DNA of 15,031 nucleotides from Pseudomonadota bacterium. GTDB taxonomy: Bacteria > Pseudomonadota > Alphaproteobacteria > Sphingomonadales > Sphingomonadaceae. The notes under the pieces were generated by a model. It made no database searches and had not been told where the DNA came from. It saw only the letters and a list, made by a program, of their open reading frames with translations. The stretch spans positions 1-15,031 of the forward strand of contig JAKOWQ010000418.1 in NCBI GenBank assembly GCA_029781465.1. Direction: 5' to 3'. Each line of letters opens with the position of its first letter. The stretch's first letter is position 1. Shown here piece after piece: positions 1-6,707 of the stretch. Position numbers and translations under genes: made by a program.

Positions 1-945
1 CCCACCGGGCTCGCCGCCCCGGTGATGGCGCTGCTGAGCGTGCTCAAGGCCGGCGACGAGCTGCTGGTGGCGGACAATTCCTATGACCCCAGCCGCTCGT
101 TCGCCACCCACGCCCTGCGCGACTACGGCATTTCGACCCGGTTCTTCGATCCGCTCGATATCGATGGCTTCGCCGCCGCGATCGCCGCCAACAGCCGCGC
201 GGTGCTGCTGGAAAGCCCCGGCAGCCTGAGCATGGAGGTATGCGATGTGCCCGCGCTGGCCGCCGCCGCCAAGGCCCGCGGGCTGGCCGTGCTGATGGAC
301 AACACATGGGCCGGGCCGACCGGTTTTGCGGCGCTGAGCCACGGGGTCGATCTCTCGATCCTGGCGCTGACCAAGCACGTAGGCGGGCATTCGGACGTGA
401 TGCTGGGCAGCGTCACGGCGACAGCGGAATACTACCCACGGCTGCGCAAGCGCTCGCTGATGCTGGGCCAGCAGGCCTCACCCGACGATTGCGCGCTGGC
501 CTTGCGCGGGCTGCGGACGATGGACGTGCGGCTGCGGCGCTCGAGCGAAAGCGCGCTCACCATCGCCGAGTGGCTGCAAACGCGCGACGAGGTTTCCGCC
601 GTATTGTTCCCGATGCTGCCCGGCTCGCCGGACCATGAACTGTGGAAGCGCGATTTCACCGGCGGCTGTGGGCTGATGACGGTGATCATGGCCGGAGGCG
701 ACGCCGCCGCGCGCGACCGGCTGGTCGATGCGCTGACCCTGTTCGGGATCGGATACAGCTGGGGCGGCTTTGAAAGCCTGGCGCTGGGCGTCCACCCCGA
801 GCGTGACCGGGCCGCGATGCCCTGGCCGCCGCGCGGCTGCGATCCGCAGCACCCCCATGCGGTGCGGCTATGGATCGGGTTGGAGGATCCCGCCGATCTG
901 ATCGCCGATATCGAACAGGCGCTTGCCGCCTGGCGGACGCCGTGA
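1..945 (+). CDS. metC: Cystathionine beta-lyase, 5' end cut by window
   Basis: PLP-dependent enzyme that splits cystathionine into homocysteine, pyruvate and ammonia in methionine synthesis; cytosolic. The reading frame is open from base 1, so the true start lies outside; 314 residues are visible, and family members are usually near 390, so roughly 80 N-terminal residues are missing. The fragment opens with TGLAAPV, matching the SGLAA-type segment of Cys/Met-metabolism PLP enzymes. DNTWAGP holds the aspartate expected to contact the PLP ring nitrogen, and TKHVGGHSD carries the PLP lysine (fragment residue 125). GYSWGGFESL near the C-terminus is typical of the beta-lyase branch rather than gamma-synthase. 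The stop overlaps the start of the next gene (GTGA), suggesting co-transcription. Family assignment is firm; beta-lyase over other members of the family is an inference from these motifs. Confidence 0.9.
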   Translation, partial: PTGLAAPVMALLSVLKAGDELLVADNSYDPSRSFATHALRDYGISTRFFDPLDIDGFAAAIAANSRAVLLESPGSLSMEVCDVPALAAAAKARGLAVLMDNTWAGPTGFAALSHGVDLSILALTKHVGGHSDVMLGSVTATAEYYPRLRKRSLMLGQQASPDDCALALRGLRTMDVRLRRSSESALTIAEWLQTRDEVSAVLFPMLPGSPDHELWKRDFTGGCGLMTVIMAGGDAAARDRLVDALTLFGIGYSWGGFESLALGVHPERDRAAMPWPPRGCDPQHPHAVRLWIGLEDPADLIADIEQALAAWRTP

Positions 946-1841
946 ACCCGCTGCGGAACCTGCCCGAGCTGCTTGGCTGGCTCGATTCGATCGGCTTCGA
1001 CATCGGGGAGACCCGCATCTCGCTCTACCGCGCGCTGCTGGTGCTGTTCGTCGCGGTCTGCGTGATCGTGCTGGGCAAGGCCGCGACCATGTTCGCGCGC
1101 CGCTCGTTCCGGCGGATGCAGCGGCTGGACCGGGCCCAGCAATTGCTGGGCGAAAAGCTGGCCTCGATCGCCATCTGGCTGAGCCTGGCGCTGATGGCGA
1201 TCGACTATCTGGGAATCAGCCTGTCCGCGTTGACGGTCTTTTCCGGGGCCTTTGGCCTGGCGATCGGTTTCGGCCTGCAAAAGACCTTCGGCAACCTGAT
1301 TTCGGGCATCATCCTGCTGATGGACCGCTCGATCAAGCCGGGCGACGTGATCGCGGTGGGCGGAACCACCCCGCCAACCTTCGGGCAGGTCAACCGGATC
1401 GGGATCCGTGCGGTCTCGGTCATCACCCGTGATCAGATCGAATTCATCATTCCCAACGAATTGCTGATGACCAGCCACGTCGAGAATTGGTCCTACACCA
1501 ACCGCGACGTGCGGGTGAAAGTGCCGGTGGGCGTGGCCTATGGCACCGACATCGACCTGGCCGAGAAGCTGATGCTCCAGGCGGCGCGCGAATCGGTGCG
1601 GGTCAAGAGCGATCCCGAACCGGTGGTCTGGCTGAGCGCGTTCGGCGAAAGTTCGATCGATTTCGAGGTGCTGCTGTGGATCGACGATCCCGAAGCCGGG
1701 CTGGGCAATGTGCGCTCCGAAGTGCTCAAGCGGGTCTGGCACCTGTTCCGGGAACACGGGGTGGAGATTCCCTTCCCGCAGCGCGATCTGCACATCAAGG
1801 AATGGCCCGCCCTGCCCCCGCGCGAGGCCCCGCAAAGCTGA
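942..1841 (+). CDS. MscS-family mechanosensitive ion channel
   Basis: Predicted inner-membrane channel that opens under membrane tension to release solutes during osmotic downshock. The 299-residue length fits small MscS proteins. Three hydrophobic segments are visible: about residues 28-46, 73-90 and 94-127. The third is the Gly/Ala-rich pore helix (FSGAFGLAIGFGLQKTFGN), followed by the SIKPGD turn that opens the cytoplasmic beta domain, and IIPNELL matches the conserved PN motif of that domain. The C-terminal half is soluble alpha/beta. The GTG start at 942 was chosen because it overlaps the metC stop as GTGA and gives a sensible N-terminus; earlier in-frame codons lie inside metC. No clear Shine-Dalgarno precedes it, which fits translational coupling. 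Coupling to metC is odd functionally. MscS-like family is certain; the gating role in this organism is inferred. Confidence 0.92.
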   Translation: MNPLRNLPELLGWLDSIGFDIGETRISLYRALLVLFVAVCVIVLGKAATMFARRSFRRMQRLDRAQQLLGEKLASIAIWLSLALMAIDYLGISLSALTVFSGAFGLAIGFGLQKTFGNLISGIILLMDRSIKPGDVIAVGGTTPPTFGQVNRIGIRAVSVITRDQIEFIIPNELLMTSHVENWSYTNRDVRVKVPVGVAYGTDIDLAEKLMLQAARESVRVKSDPEPVVWLSAFGESSIDFEVLLWIDDPEAGLGNVRSEVLKRVWHLFREHGVEIPFPQRDLHIKEWPALPPREAPQS

Positions 1842-1904
1842 CCTTGCCCCCGGCAAAGGCTTTCTGACTGGCCCGTCGGGGGCCGCGCCGCCACATCGCG
1901 CAGC

Positions 1905-2678
1905 ATGAACCAAGCTGCCCCAACCCCTGCAAAGGTCTGGCTGGTCGGCGCCGGCCCCGGCGATCCCGAGCTGCTGACGCTGCGCGCCGCGCGCCTGATC
2001 GGGGCGGCCCGGCTGATCGTCCACGATGGGCTGGTCGATCTGGCGATCCTGGCCCTGGCCCACCCCGAAGCGCGGCTGATCTCGGTCGCCAAGGCGCGCT
2101 CGCGCCACACCATGAGCCAGGCGGCGATCAACGCCCTGCTGGTGCGGGAAGCACTGGCCGGGACCGAAGTGGTGCGGCTGAAGGGCGGCGACCCCTTCAT
2201 CTTCGGGCGCGGCGGCGAAGAGGCCGAGGCTTGCCGGGCGGCCGGAGTACCGGTGGAAGTGGTGCCGGGTATCAGTGCCGCGACCGGGGCGGCGGCGGCG
2301 GCGCAGCTCCCGCTGACCCACCGCAGCTCTGCCTCGATCGTGTCGTTCGTTGCCGGGCAATGTAGGGGCCTGTCGGATCAGGACTGGACCGGGCTGGCCG
2401 GAGCGGGCCGCACGCTGGTGATCTACATGGGCCTCGCCACCGCCGGGAACATCGCGGAAAAGCTGATGGCCGATGGTCTTTCCCCTGCCGTGCCGGTGGC
2501 CGTGATCGAGAACGCCACCCGCCCGGCGATGCGCGTGCTGCGCGCGCCGCTTGCCGGACTGGCCGCGCTGGTGGCCGAGGAAAAGGTCGCCAGCCCGGCG
2601 CTGATCGTGATCGGCGAGGTTGCCGCGGCTCCCCAAACCCATGAATTGCGCGCCCTGGCGCTGGAGGCACTGGCATGA
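1905..2678 (+). CDS. cobA: Uroporphyrinogen-III C-methyltransferase (SUMT)
   Basis: Transfers two methyl groups from S-adenosylmethionine to uroporphyrinogen III, making precorrin-2, the branch point to siroheme and cobalamin. The 257 residues are about the length of stand-alone SUMT enzymes, with no attached CysG-type dehydrogenase/ferrochelatase domain. Motifs in order: GAGPGDPELLT (15-25), RLKGGDPFIFGRGGEE (91-106) and PGISAA (121-126), followed by LPLTHR and the substrate-domain segment TLVIYMGL. The ATG follows a 63-base gap after the channel gene, with no good Shine-Dalgarno. The stop overlaps the next start as ATGA. Standing directly before cysI, its job here is most likely to supply siroheme; the enzyme for dehydrogenation and iron insertion is not in the window. 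The name cobA is used in the SUMT sense, not for corrinoid adenosyltransferase. Confidence 0.95.
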   Translation: MNQAAPTPAKVWLVGAGPGDPELLTLRAARLIGAARLIVHDGLVDLAILALAHPEARLISVAKARSRHTMSQAAINALLVREALAGTEVVRLKGGDPFIFGRGGEEAEACRAAGVPVEVVPGISAATGAAAAAQLPLTHRSSASIVSFVAGQCRGLSDQDWTGLAGAGRTLVIYMGLATAGNIAEKLMADGLSPAVPVAVIENATRPAMRVLRAPLAGLAALVAEEKVASPALIVIGEVAAAPQTHELRALALEALA

Positions 2679-2971
2679 AGATCCTCACCGGCAACGATCT
2701 CAAGACCGGGGCAGTGGTCTGGTGGGACGGCGTATCGTGGTCGCTCCATGTCGAGGATGCGATCGACGCAGGCGATCAGGCCGAAACCGTTTTGGCCCGC
2801 GAACAGGCCACGCGCCGGGTCAACGCCGCCTATGCGATCGACGCCGCCCGCGATGCCCAGGGCGTGCGTCCGGCGCACATCAAGGAACGCATCCGCGCGC
2901 TTGGCCCCACGGTGCGCGCCGACCTGACACTGAAGCCGGCCGATCCCGAGGCCGGGAACTGGGTGATCTGA
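2675..2971 (+). CDS. DUF2849 protein of the sulfite reductase operon
   Basis: Small soluble protein of 98 residues with no signal peptide or membrane segment. It begins MKILTGNDLKTGAVVWWDG and is otherwise charged, with a short helical middle (REQATRRVNAAYAIDAARDAQ) and PAHIKERIRALGPTVRADL towards the end. I recognise it as DUF2849, a family known mainly from alphaproteobacterial sulfate assimilation clusters; its biochemical role is not established. The start is well supported: GGAGG at 2663-2667 sits 7 bases before the ATG, which overlaps the cobA stop (ATGA). Its stop shares one base with the cysI ATG. It is therefore locked between siroheme synthesis and sulfite reductase, suggesting a helper role for CysI such as cofactor loading, assembly or electron delivery; that is inference only. 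No metal-binding cysteine is present. Confidence 0.85.
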   Translation: MKILTGNDLKTGAVVWWDGVSWSLHVEDAIDAGDQAETVLAREQATRRVNAAYAIDAARDAQGVRPAHIKERIRALGPTVRADLTLKPADPEAGNWVI

Positions 2972-4599
2972 TGTACAAGTACGATAGTTACGACCAGCAG
3001 CTGGTCGATACCCGCGTGGCGGAATTCCGCGACCAGGTGCGCCGCCGGCTCGAAGGCCATATCACCGAGGACCAGTTCAAGCCGCTCCGGCTGATGAACG
3101 GCCTCTACCTGCAGCTCCACGCCTACATGCTGCGCGTGGCGGTGCCCTATGGCACGCTCTCCAGCGCGCAGATGCGGATGCTTGGCGATATCGCCGACAA
3201 GTACGATCGTGGCTATGGCCACTTCACCACCCGCCAGAACATCCAGTACAATTGGATAAAGCTGGAAGAAGCTCCCGATATTCTTGCCGATCTTGCCTCG
3301 GTCGAGATGCATGCGATCCAGACCAGCGGCAATTGCATCCGCAACACCACCTCCGACCAGTACGCCGGGGCCGCCGCCGACGAAGTCGTCGATCCGCGCC
3401 CCTACGCCGAGCTGATCCGCCAGTGGAGCACCTTCCACCCGGAGTTCAGCTTCCTGCCGCGCAAGTTCAAGATGGCGGTGATCGCCAGCGATACCGACCG
3501 CGCGGCGATGCGGCTGCACGACATCGGCATCCAGATTGTGCGCAACGATACGGGCGAGCTGGGCGCGGCCTTCTACGTCGGCGGCGGCATGGGCCGCACG
3601 CCGATGATCGCGCCGTGCATCAACCCCTTCGTGCCGCTGGACCGGATGATCACCTATGCCGAGGCGTGCCTGCGCGTTTACAACCGCCACGGCCGCCGCG
3701 ACAACAAGTACAAGGCGCGGATCAAGATCCTGGTGCACGAGCTGGGCAAGGAAGAATACACCCGGCAGGTCGAGGCGGAATTCGCCCACCTGCTGACCCA
3801 GGGCGTCGAACCGCCGCTGGCCGAACTGGAACGGATCAAGGCGCAATTCGCCGAGCCGCCGTTCGAAGTCGGGATATCGGATGAAGTGGACCGCTCCGAT
3901 CCCGACTTCGCGCTGTGGCTGGACACCAATTGCCTGCCGCACAAGGCGCCGGGCTATATCGCCGTCACGATCAGCCTCAAGCCGGTCGGCGGGATTCCGG
4001 GCGATGCCAGCGCCGATCAGATCCGGCTGATGGCCGATCTGGCCCGCGATCACAGCTTCGACGAGCTGCGCGTTACCCACGCCCAGAACATCGTTTTGCC
4101 GCACGTGAAGAAGGCCGATCTTTACGCGCTGTGGCAGGCTCTCGATGCAGCGGGGCTGGGCACCGCGAACCTTGACCGGATCGGCGACATCATCGCCTGC
4201 CCGGGGCTGGACTATTGCAGCCTGGCCAATGCCCGCTCGATTCCCGTGGCGCAGAAGATCAGCGAACGCCTTTCGCCGCGTTCCGAGGAAATCGGCGAGC
4301 TGAAGCTCAAGATCTCGGGCTGCATCAACGCCTGCGGCCACCACCACGCCGGCCACATCGGCATCCTGGGGGTCGATCGCAAGGGGGTGGAGAACTACCA
4401 GCTTCTGCTCGGCGGCTGTGAAGGCGCCGACACCTCGCTCGGCACGATCACCGGCCCCGGTTTCGACGAGGACGGGATCGTCGACGCGGTGGACAGGGCG
4501 ACCAGCGTCTACCTCGCCAACAAGCAGGGCGCGGAGCGCTTCCTCGATACCTATCGCCGCATCGGCATGGCCCCCTTCAAGGAGGCGATCTATGGCTGA
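2971..4599 (+). CDS. cysI: Nitrite/sulfite reductase, siroheme and 4Fe-4S hemoprotein
   Basis: Six-electron reduction of sulfite to sulfide in assimilatory sulfate reduction; cytosolic. The 542-residue protein has the two-fold repeated ferredoxin-like plus siroheme-binding architecture: FTTRQNIQYNW (85-95) and SGNCIRNTTSD in the first half, THAQNIVLP in the second. The four cysteines binding the cluster that bridges to siroheme are visible as C410-x5-C416 (CPGLDYC) and C451-x3-C455 (GCINACGHHH). The ATG at 2971 begins on the last base of the DUF2849 stop; the longer upstream frame is only a shadow over that gene. The 3' end overlaps the DUF934 start by 8 bases. Operon partners (cobA, cysH) argue for sulfite over nitrite as substrate. 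No CysJ flavoprotein is nearby, so the donor is probably ferredoxin or an unknown partner. Confidence 0.95.
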   Translation: MYKYDSYDQQLVDTRVAEFRDQVRRRLEGHITEDQFKPLRLMNGLYLQLHAYMLRVAVPYGTLSSAQMRMLGDIADKYDRGYGHFTTRQNIQYNWIKLEEAPDILADLASVEMHAIQTSGNCIRNTTSDQYAGAAADEVVDPRPYAELIRQWSTFHPEFSFLPRKFKMAVIASDTDRAAMRLHDIGIQIVRNDTGELGAAFYVGGGMGRTPMIAPCINPFVPLDRMITYAEACLRVYNRHGRRDNKYKARIKILVHELGKEEYTRQVEAEFAHLLTQGVEPPLAELERIKAQFAEPPFEVGISDEVDRSDPDFALWLDTNCLPHKAPGYIAVTISLKPVGGIPGDASADQIRLMADLARDHSFDELRVTHAQNIVLPHVKKADLYALWQALDAAGLGTANLDRIGDIIACPGLDYCSLANARSIPVAQKISERLSPRSEEIGELKLKISGCINACGHHHAGHIGILGVDRKGVENYQLLLGGCEGADTSLGTITGPGFDEDGIVDAVDRATSVYLANKQGAERFLDTYRRIGMAPFKEAIYG

Positions 4600-5020
4600 A
4601 GTCCAGTTCCGCTTCCGCAGCGACGAACCCGTGGCCGATCCCGGCGTGACGGTGGATGCCTTTGGCGCCCAAAGCAACGCTGCCGCCGTGCGGCTTGAGC
4701 CGGGCGACGATGCCCGCGATTTGCTGCCGCATCTGGGGCGCCTGCGCCTGGTGGAAATCAACTTTCCGGTCTTCGGCGACGGGCGCGGCTATTCGGCGGC
4801 GCGGATCCTGAGCGAGGCGGGATACGCGGGCGAATTGCGCGCGGTGGGCGATGTGCTGGTCGATCAGCTTGCCTACCTGCGGCGCTGCGGGTTCGATGCC
4901 TTCGCGCCCGAAGTGCCGCTTGACCCCACCGACGCCGACGCCGCCTTCACCCGCTACGGGCAAGCCTACCAGCCCGCCGCCGATGGCTTGCGCCCGATCT
5001 GGGCGCTGCGTCATGGCTGA
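4592..5020 (+). CDS. DUF934 protein of the sulfite reductase operon
   Basis: A 142-residue soluble protein recognised as DUF934 (COG3749), often labelled as probably involved in sulfite reduction; its function is unproven. Visible segments are LRLVEINFPVFGDGRGYSAA (about 51-70), followed by RILSEAGYAGELRAVGDVLVDQ and YLRRCGFDAF, the conserved core of the family, and a C-terminal tail rich in Pro and Ala. There is only one cysteine (in RRCGFD), so a metal cluster is unlikely. The start is supported by GGAGG at 4581-4585, six bases before ATG, and lies inside the end of cysI. The stop lies 8 bases inside cysH, with the same ATGGCTGAAG sequence at both junctions. Fixed position between CysI and CysH suggests an accessory role in sulfite handling or electron transfer; this is inference. 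Confidence 0.88.
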   Translation: MAEVQFRFRSDEPVADPGVTVDAFGAQSNAAAVRLEPGDDARDLLPHLGRLRLVEINFPVFGDGRGYSAARILSEAGYAGELRAVGDVLVDQLAYLRRCGFDAFAPEVPLDPTDADAAFTRYGQAYQPAADGLRPIWALRHG

Positions 5021-5798
5021 AGCCGCCCGGCGCATCGACCGGCTCGATACCGCCGCGCGCTTCACTACGCACGATGCCGAGGCGCTCAATGCGCGTTTCG
5101 CGGGCGTGCCGACCCAGGACATGCTTGCCGCCGTGCTGGCCGAGGGCCTGGCCGGGCGGATCGCCGCGGTTTCCAGCTTCGGCGCGGAAAGCGCGGTGCT
5201 GCTTCACCTGATCGCCAGCATCGACCCGGCGGTGCCGGTGTTGTTTCTCGATACGGCCAAGCACTTCGCCGAGACGCTGGCCTATCGCGACGAGCTGATC
5301 GCGCGGCTGGGCCTGAGCGACGTGCGCAGCCTTGCCCCCGATCCGGCCGAACTCGCCGCACGCGATGAGAGCCGCCTTAGGTGGTCCTACGATCCCGACG
5401 GCTGCTGCGAGATCCGCAAGGTGCGCCCCCTGGCCCGCGCGCTCGAAGGGTTCGATGCCAGCTTCACGGGCCGCAAGGGCTTTCAGAGCGCGACCCGGTC
5501 CGGCCTGGCCCGCTTCGAGATCGACACCACAGATGCAGCCGGTCGGCTCAAGGTCAACCCGCTGGCCGATTGGTCGAGCGGCCAGATCGGGGATTACCTT
5601 GCCGCCAGCGGCCTGCCGCCGCATCCGCTGGTCGCGCGCGGCTACCCCTCGATCGGTTGCTCGCCCTGCACCTCGATGGTCGCGCCGGGCGAGGATCCGC
5701 GCGCCGGGCGCTGGCGCGGCTGGGACAAGACCGAGTGCGGCATCCACGTCGAAGGCGCGGTGGAAGAGCTGCCGCCGGGATACGATCCGGCGTTCTGA
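5013..5798 (+). CDS. cysH: Phosphoadenylyl/adenylyl-sulfate reductase, APS type
   Basis: Reduces activated sulfate to sulfite, using thioredoxin or glutaredoxin as electron source, just before CysI. The 261-residue protein has the PP-loop SSFGAES (54-60) for the nucleotide phosphates, FTGRKGFQSATR (151-162) for substrate binding, and the catalytic cysteine in KTECGIH (C242). It also carries C131-C132 (GCCEIRK) and C216-x2-C219 (CSPC), the four ligands of the 4Fe-4S cluster that marks adenylyl-sulfate (APS) reductases and is absent from E. coli-type PAPS reductases. APS is thus the likely substrate, inferred from family knowledge. The ATG at 5013 overlaps the DUF934 gene by 8 bases, indicating coupling; no separate strong Shine-Dalgarno is seen. 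Its TGA directly abuts the stop of the convergent gene. Confidence 0.95.
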   Translation: MAEAARRIDRLDTAARFTTHDAEALNARFAGVPTQDMLAAVLAEGLAGRIAAVSSFGAESAVLLHLIASIDPAVPVLFLDTAKHFAETLAYRDELIARLGLSDVRSLAPDPAELAARDESRLRWSYDPDGCCEIRKVRPLARALEGFDASFTGRKGFQSATRSGLARFEIDTTDAAGRLKVNPLADWSSGQIGDYLAASGLPPHPLVARGYPSIGCSPCTSMVAPGEDPRAGRWRGWDKTECGIHVEGAVEELPPGYDPAF

Positions 5799-6707
5799 TC
5801 AGAGCCAGCCGGCCTCGCGATACCATTTCGCGGTGGCCTTGAAGCCTTCGCGCGTCGGAACCAGCGGCTCCCACAGCGTGGCAGGCGGACGCGCGCCGTT
5901 GCTTACCACCCAGTCGGGGTGGCTCATGTATCCGGCCCGGTCGAGCGTCAGTTTGGCCTTGCCGCGACGCAGGAAACGATCGGCCCGCGCCGCGCGTTCG
6001 AGCGAGGCGCGCGAGAGGTGCACCACCCACGGGCGCCGCCCCATTGCCCACCCGATTGCGCGCGCGACCTCATAGTGGCTCCAGCCGCCGGTGCGGCCGT
6101 CATCGGGCTCGAACAGCTGCTGGCTCACCCCCTCGCCACCCGAAACCAGTGCCAGCAGCAGCCGGGCCAGATCGTCAGCGTGAAGCAACGAGCTGCGCCC
6201 CTCGCGCGGGGGCATCGGCATCAGTCCCCAGCGCGCCGCCTTGAACATGTCGAGCGTATCGCGATCGCCGGGACCATAGATCCACGGCGGACGCACCACG
6301 GTCCAATCCAGCCCGCTGGCCATGACCAGCTTTTCGGCCCGCGCCTTGCTCGCGCCATAGGCCGACAGTTCCGGTTCGCGCGCGGAGAGCGAGGAAACGA
6401 AGACGAAACGCTGCACGCCCTCGGCCTTGGCCGCCTCGATCAGGGCCAGCGTGCCCAGCACGTTGCCGTGCTCGAACTCCTCCGGATCGGGGGTGTTGAC
6501 CACTCCGGCGACATGGATCACCGCTTCGGTGCCGCGTACCAGCTCGCGCAGCGCCTGCGCATCGGCAAGATCGCCCGCGATCCATTCCACTCCGCCGCGC
6601 CCTGCCTGCTCGCGCCGGGTCAGGGCCCGCACCGCAACCTGGCCGCGCGCGCGTTCGAGCAGGGTCTGGCCGACGAATCCGGTCGCACCGGTAACGGCAA
6701 CGCTCAC
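5799..6707 (-). CDS. NAD(P)-dependent epimerase/dehydratase, extended SDR family
   Basis: Predicted cytosolic oxidoreductase or epimerase with a Rossmann fold; substrate unknown. With the GTG start at 6707 the protein has 302 residues. The dinucleotide-binding motif TGATGFVG lies at 6-13, an acidic strand end GDLAD at 45-49, HVAGVV at 65-70, and the YxxxK catalytic pair at Y117/K121 (SAYGASKA), preceded by SSLSAREPE. VVRPPWIYGPGDRDT is the typical post-catalytic segment. The GTG was chosen because it overlaps the proB stop as GTGA and places the Rossmann strand at the N-terminus; a longer frame up to 6806 lies inside proB and has low-complexity sequence. It is the last gene of the obgE-proB run. 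It resembles sugar-nucleotide epimerase or NDUFA9-like quinone-associated SDRs, but nothing here settles the substrate. Confidence 0.88.
   Translation of the reverse strand: MSVAVTGATGFVGQTLLERARGQVAVRALTRREQAGRGGVEWIAGDLADAQALRELVRGTEAVIHVAGVVNTPDPEEFEHGNVLGTLALIEAAKAEGVQRFVFVSSLSAREPELSAYGASKARAEKLVMASGLDWTVVRPPWIYGPGDRDTLDMFKAARWGLMPMPPREGRSSLLHADDLARLLLALVSGGEGVSQQLFEPDDGRTGGWSHYEVARAIGWAMGRRPWVVHLSRASLERAARADRFLRRGKAKLTLDRAGYMSHPDWVVSNGARPPATLWEPLVPTREGFKATAKWYREAGWL

Noticed and set aside
1844..1856. TTGCC-CCC-GGCAA hairpin after the channel gene
   Set aside because: Only five base pairs with a three-base loop and no proper T-run, so it is too weak to call a terminator.
1870..1884. GGCCC-GTCGG-GGGCC hairpin before cobA
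   Set aside because: A five-pair GC hairpin is expected often by chance at this composition; no riboswitch-like structure surrounds it.
1842..1904. Possible promoter or sulfur-responsive riboswitch before cobA
   Set aside because: The gap is only 63 bases and shows no convincing -35/-10 pair or SAM-riboswitch structure.
432..2642. Long open frame on the - strand across metC, the channel gene and cobA
   Set aside because: It is antisense to three well-supported genes and its translation is low-complexity Arg/His/Gln/Gly sequence typical of GC-rich shadow frames.
2830..4761. Long open frame on the - strand across cysI
   Set aside because: Antisense shadow of cysI with no recognisable domain; GC-rich third positions keep it open.
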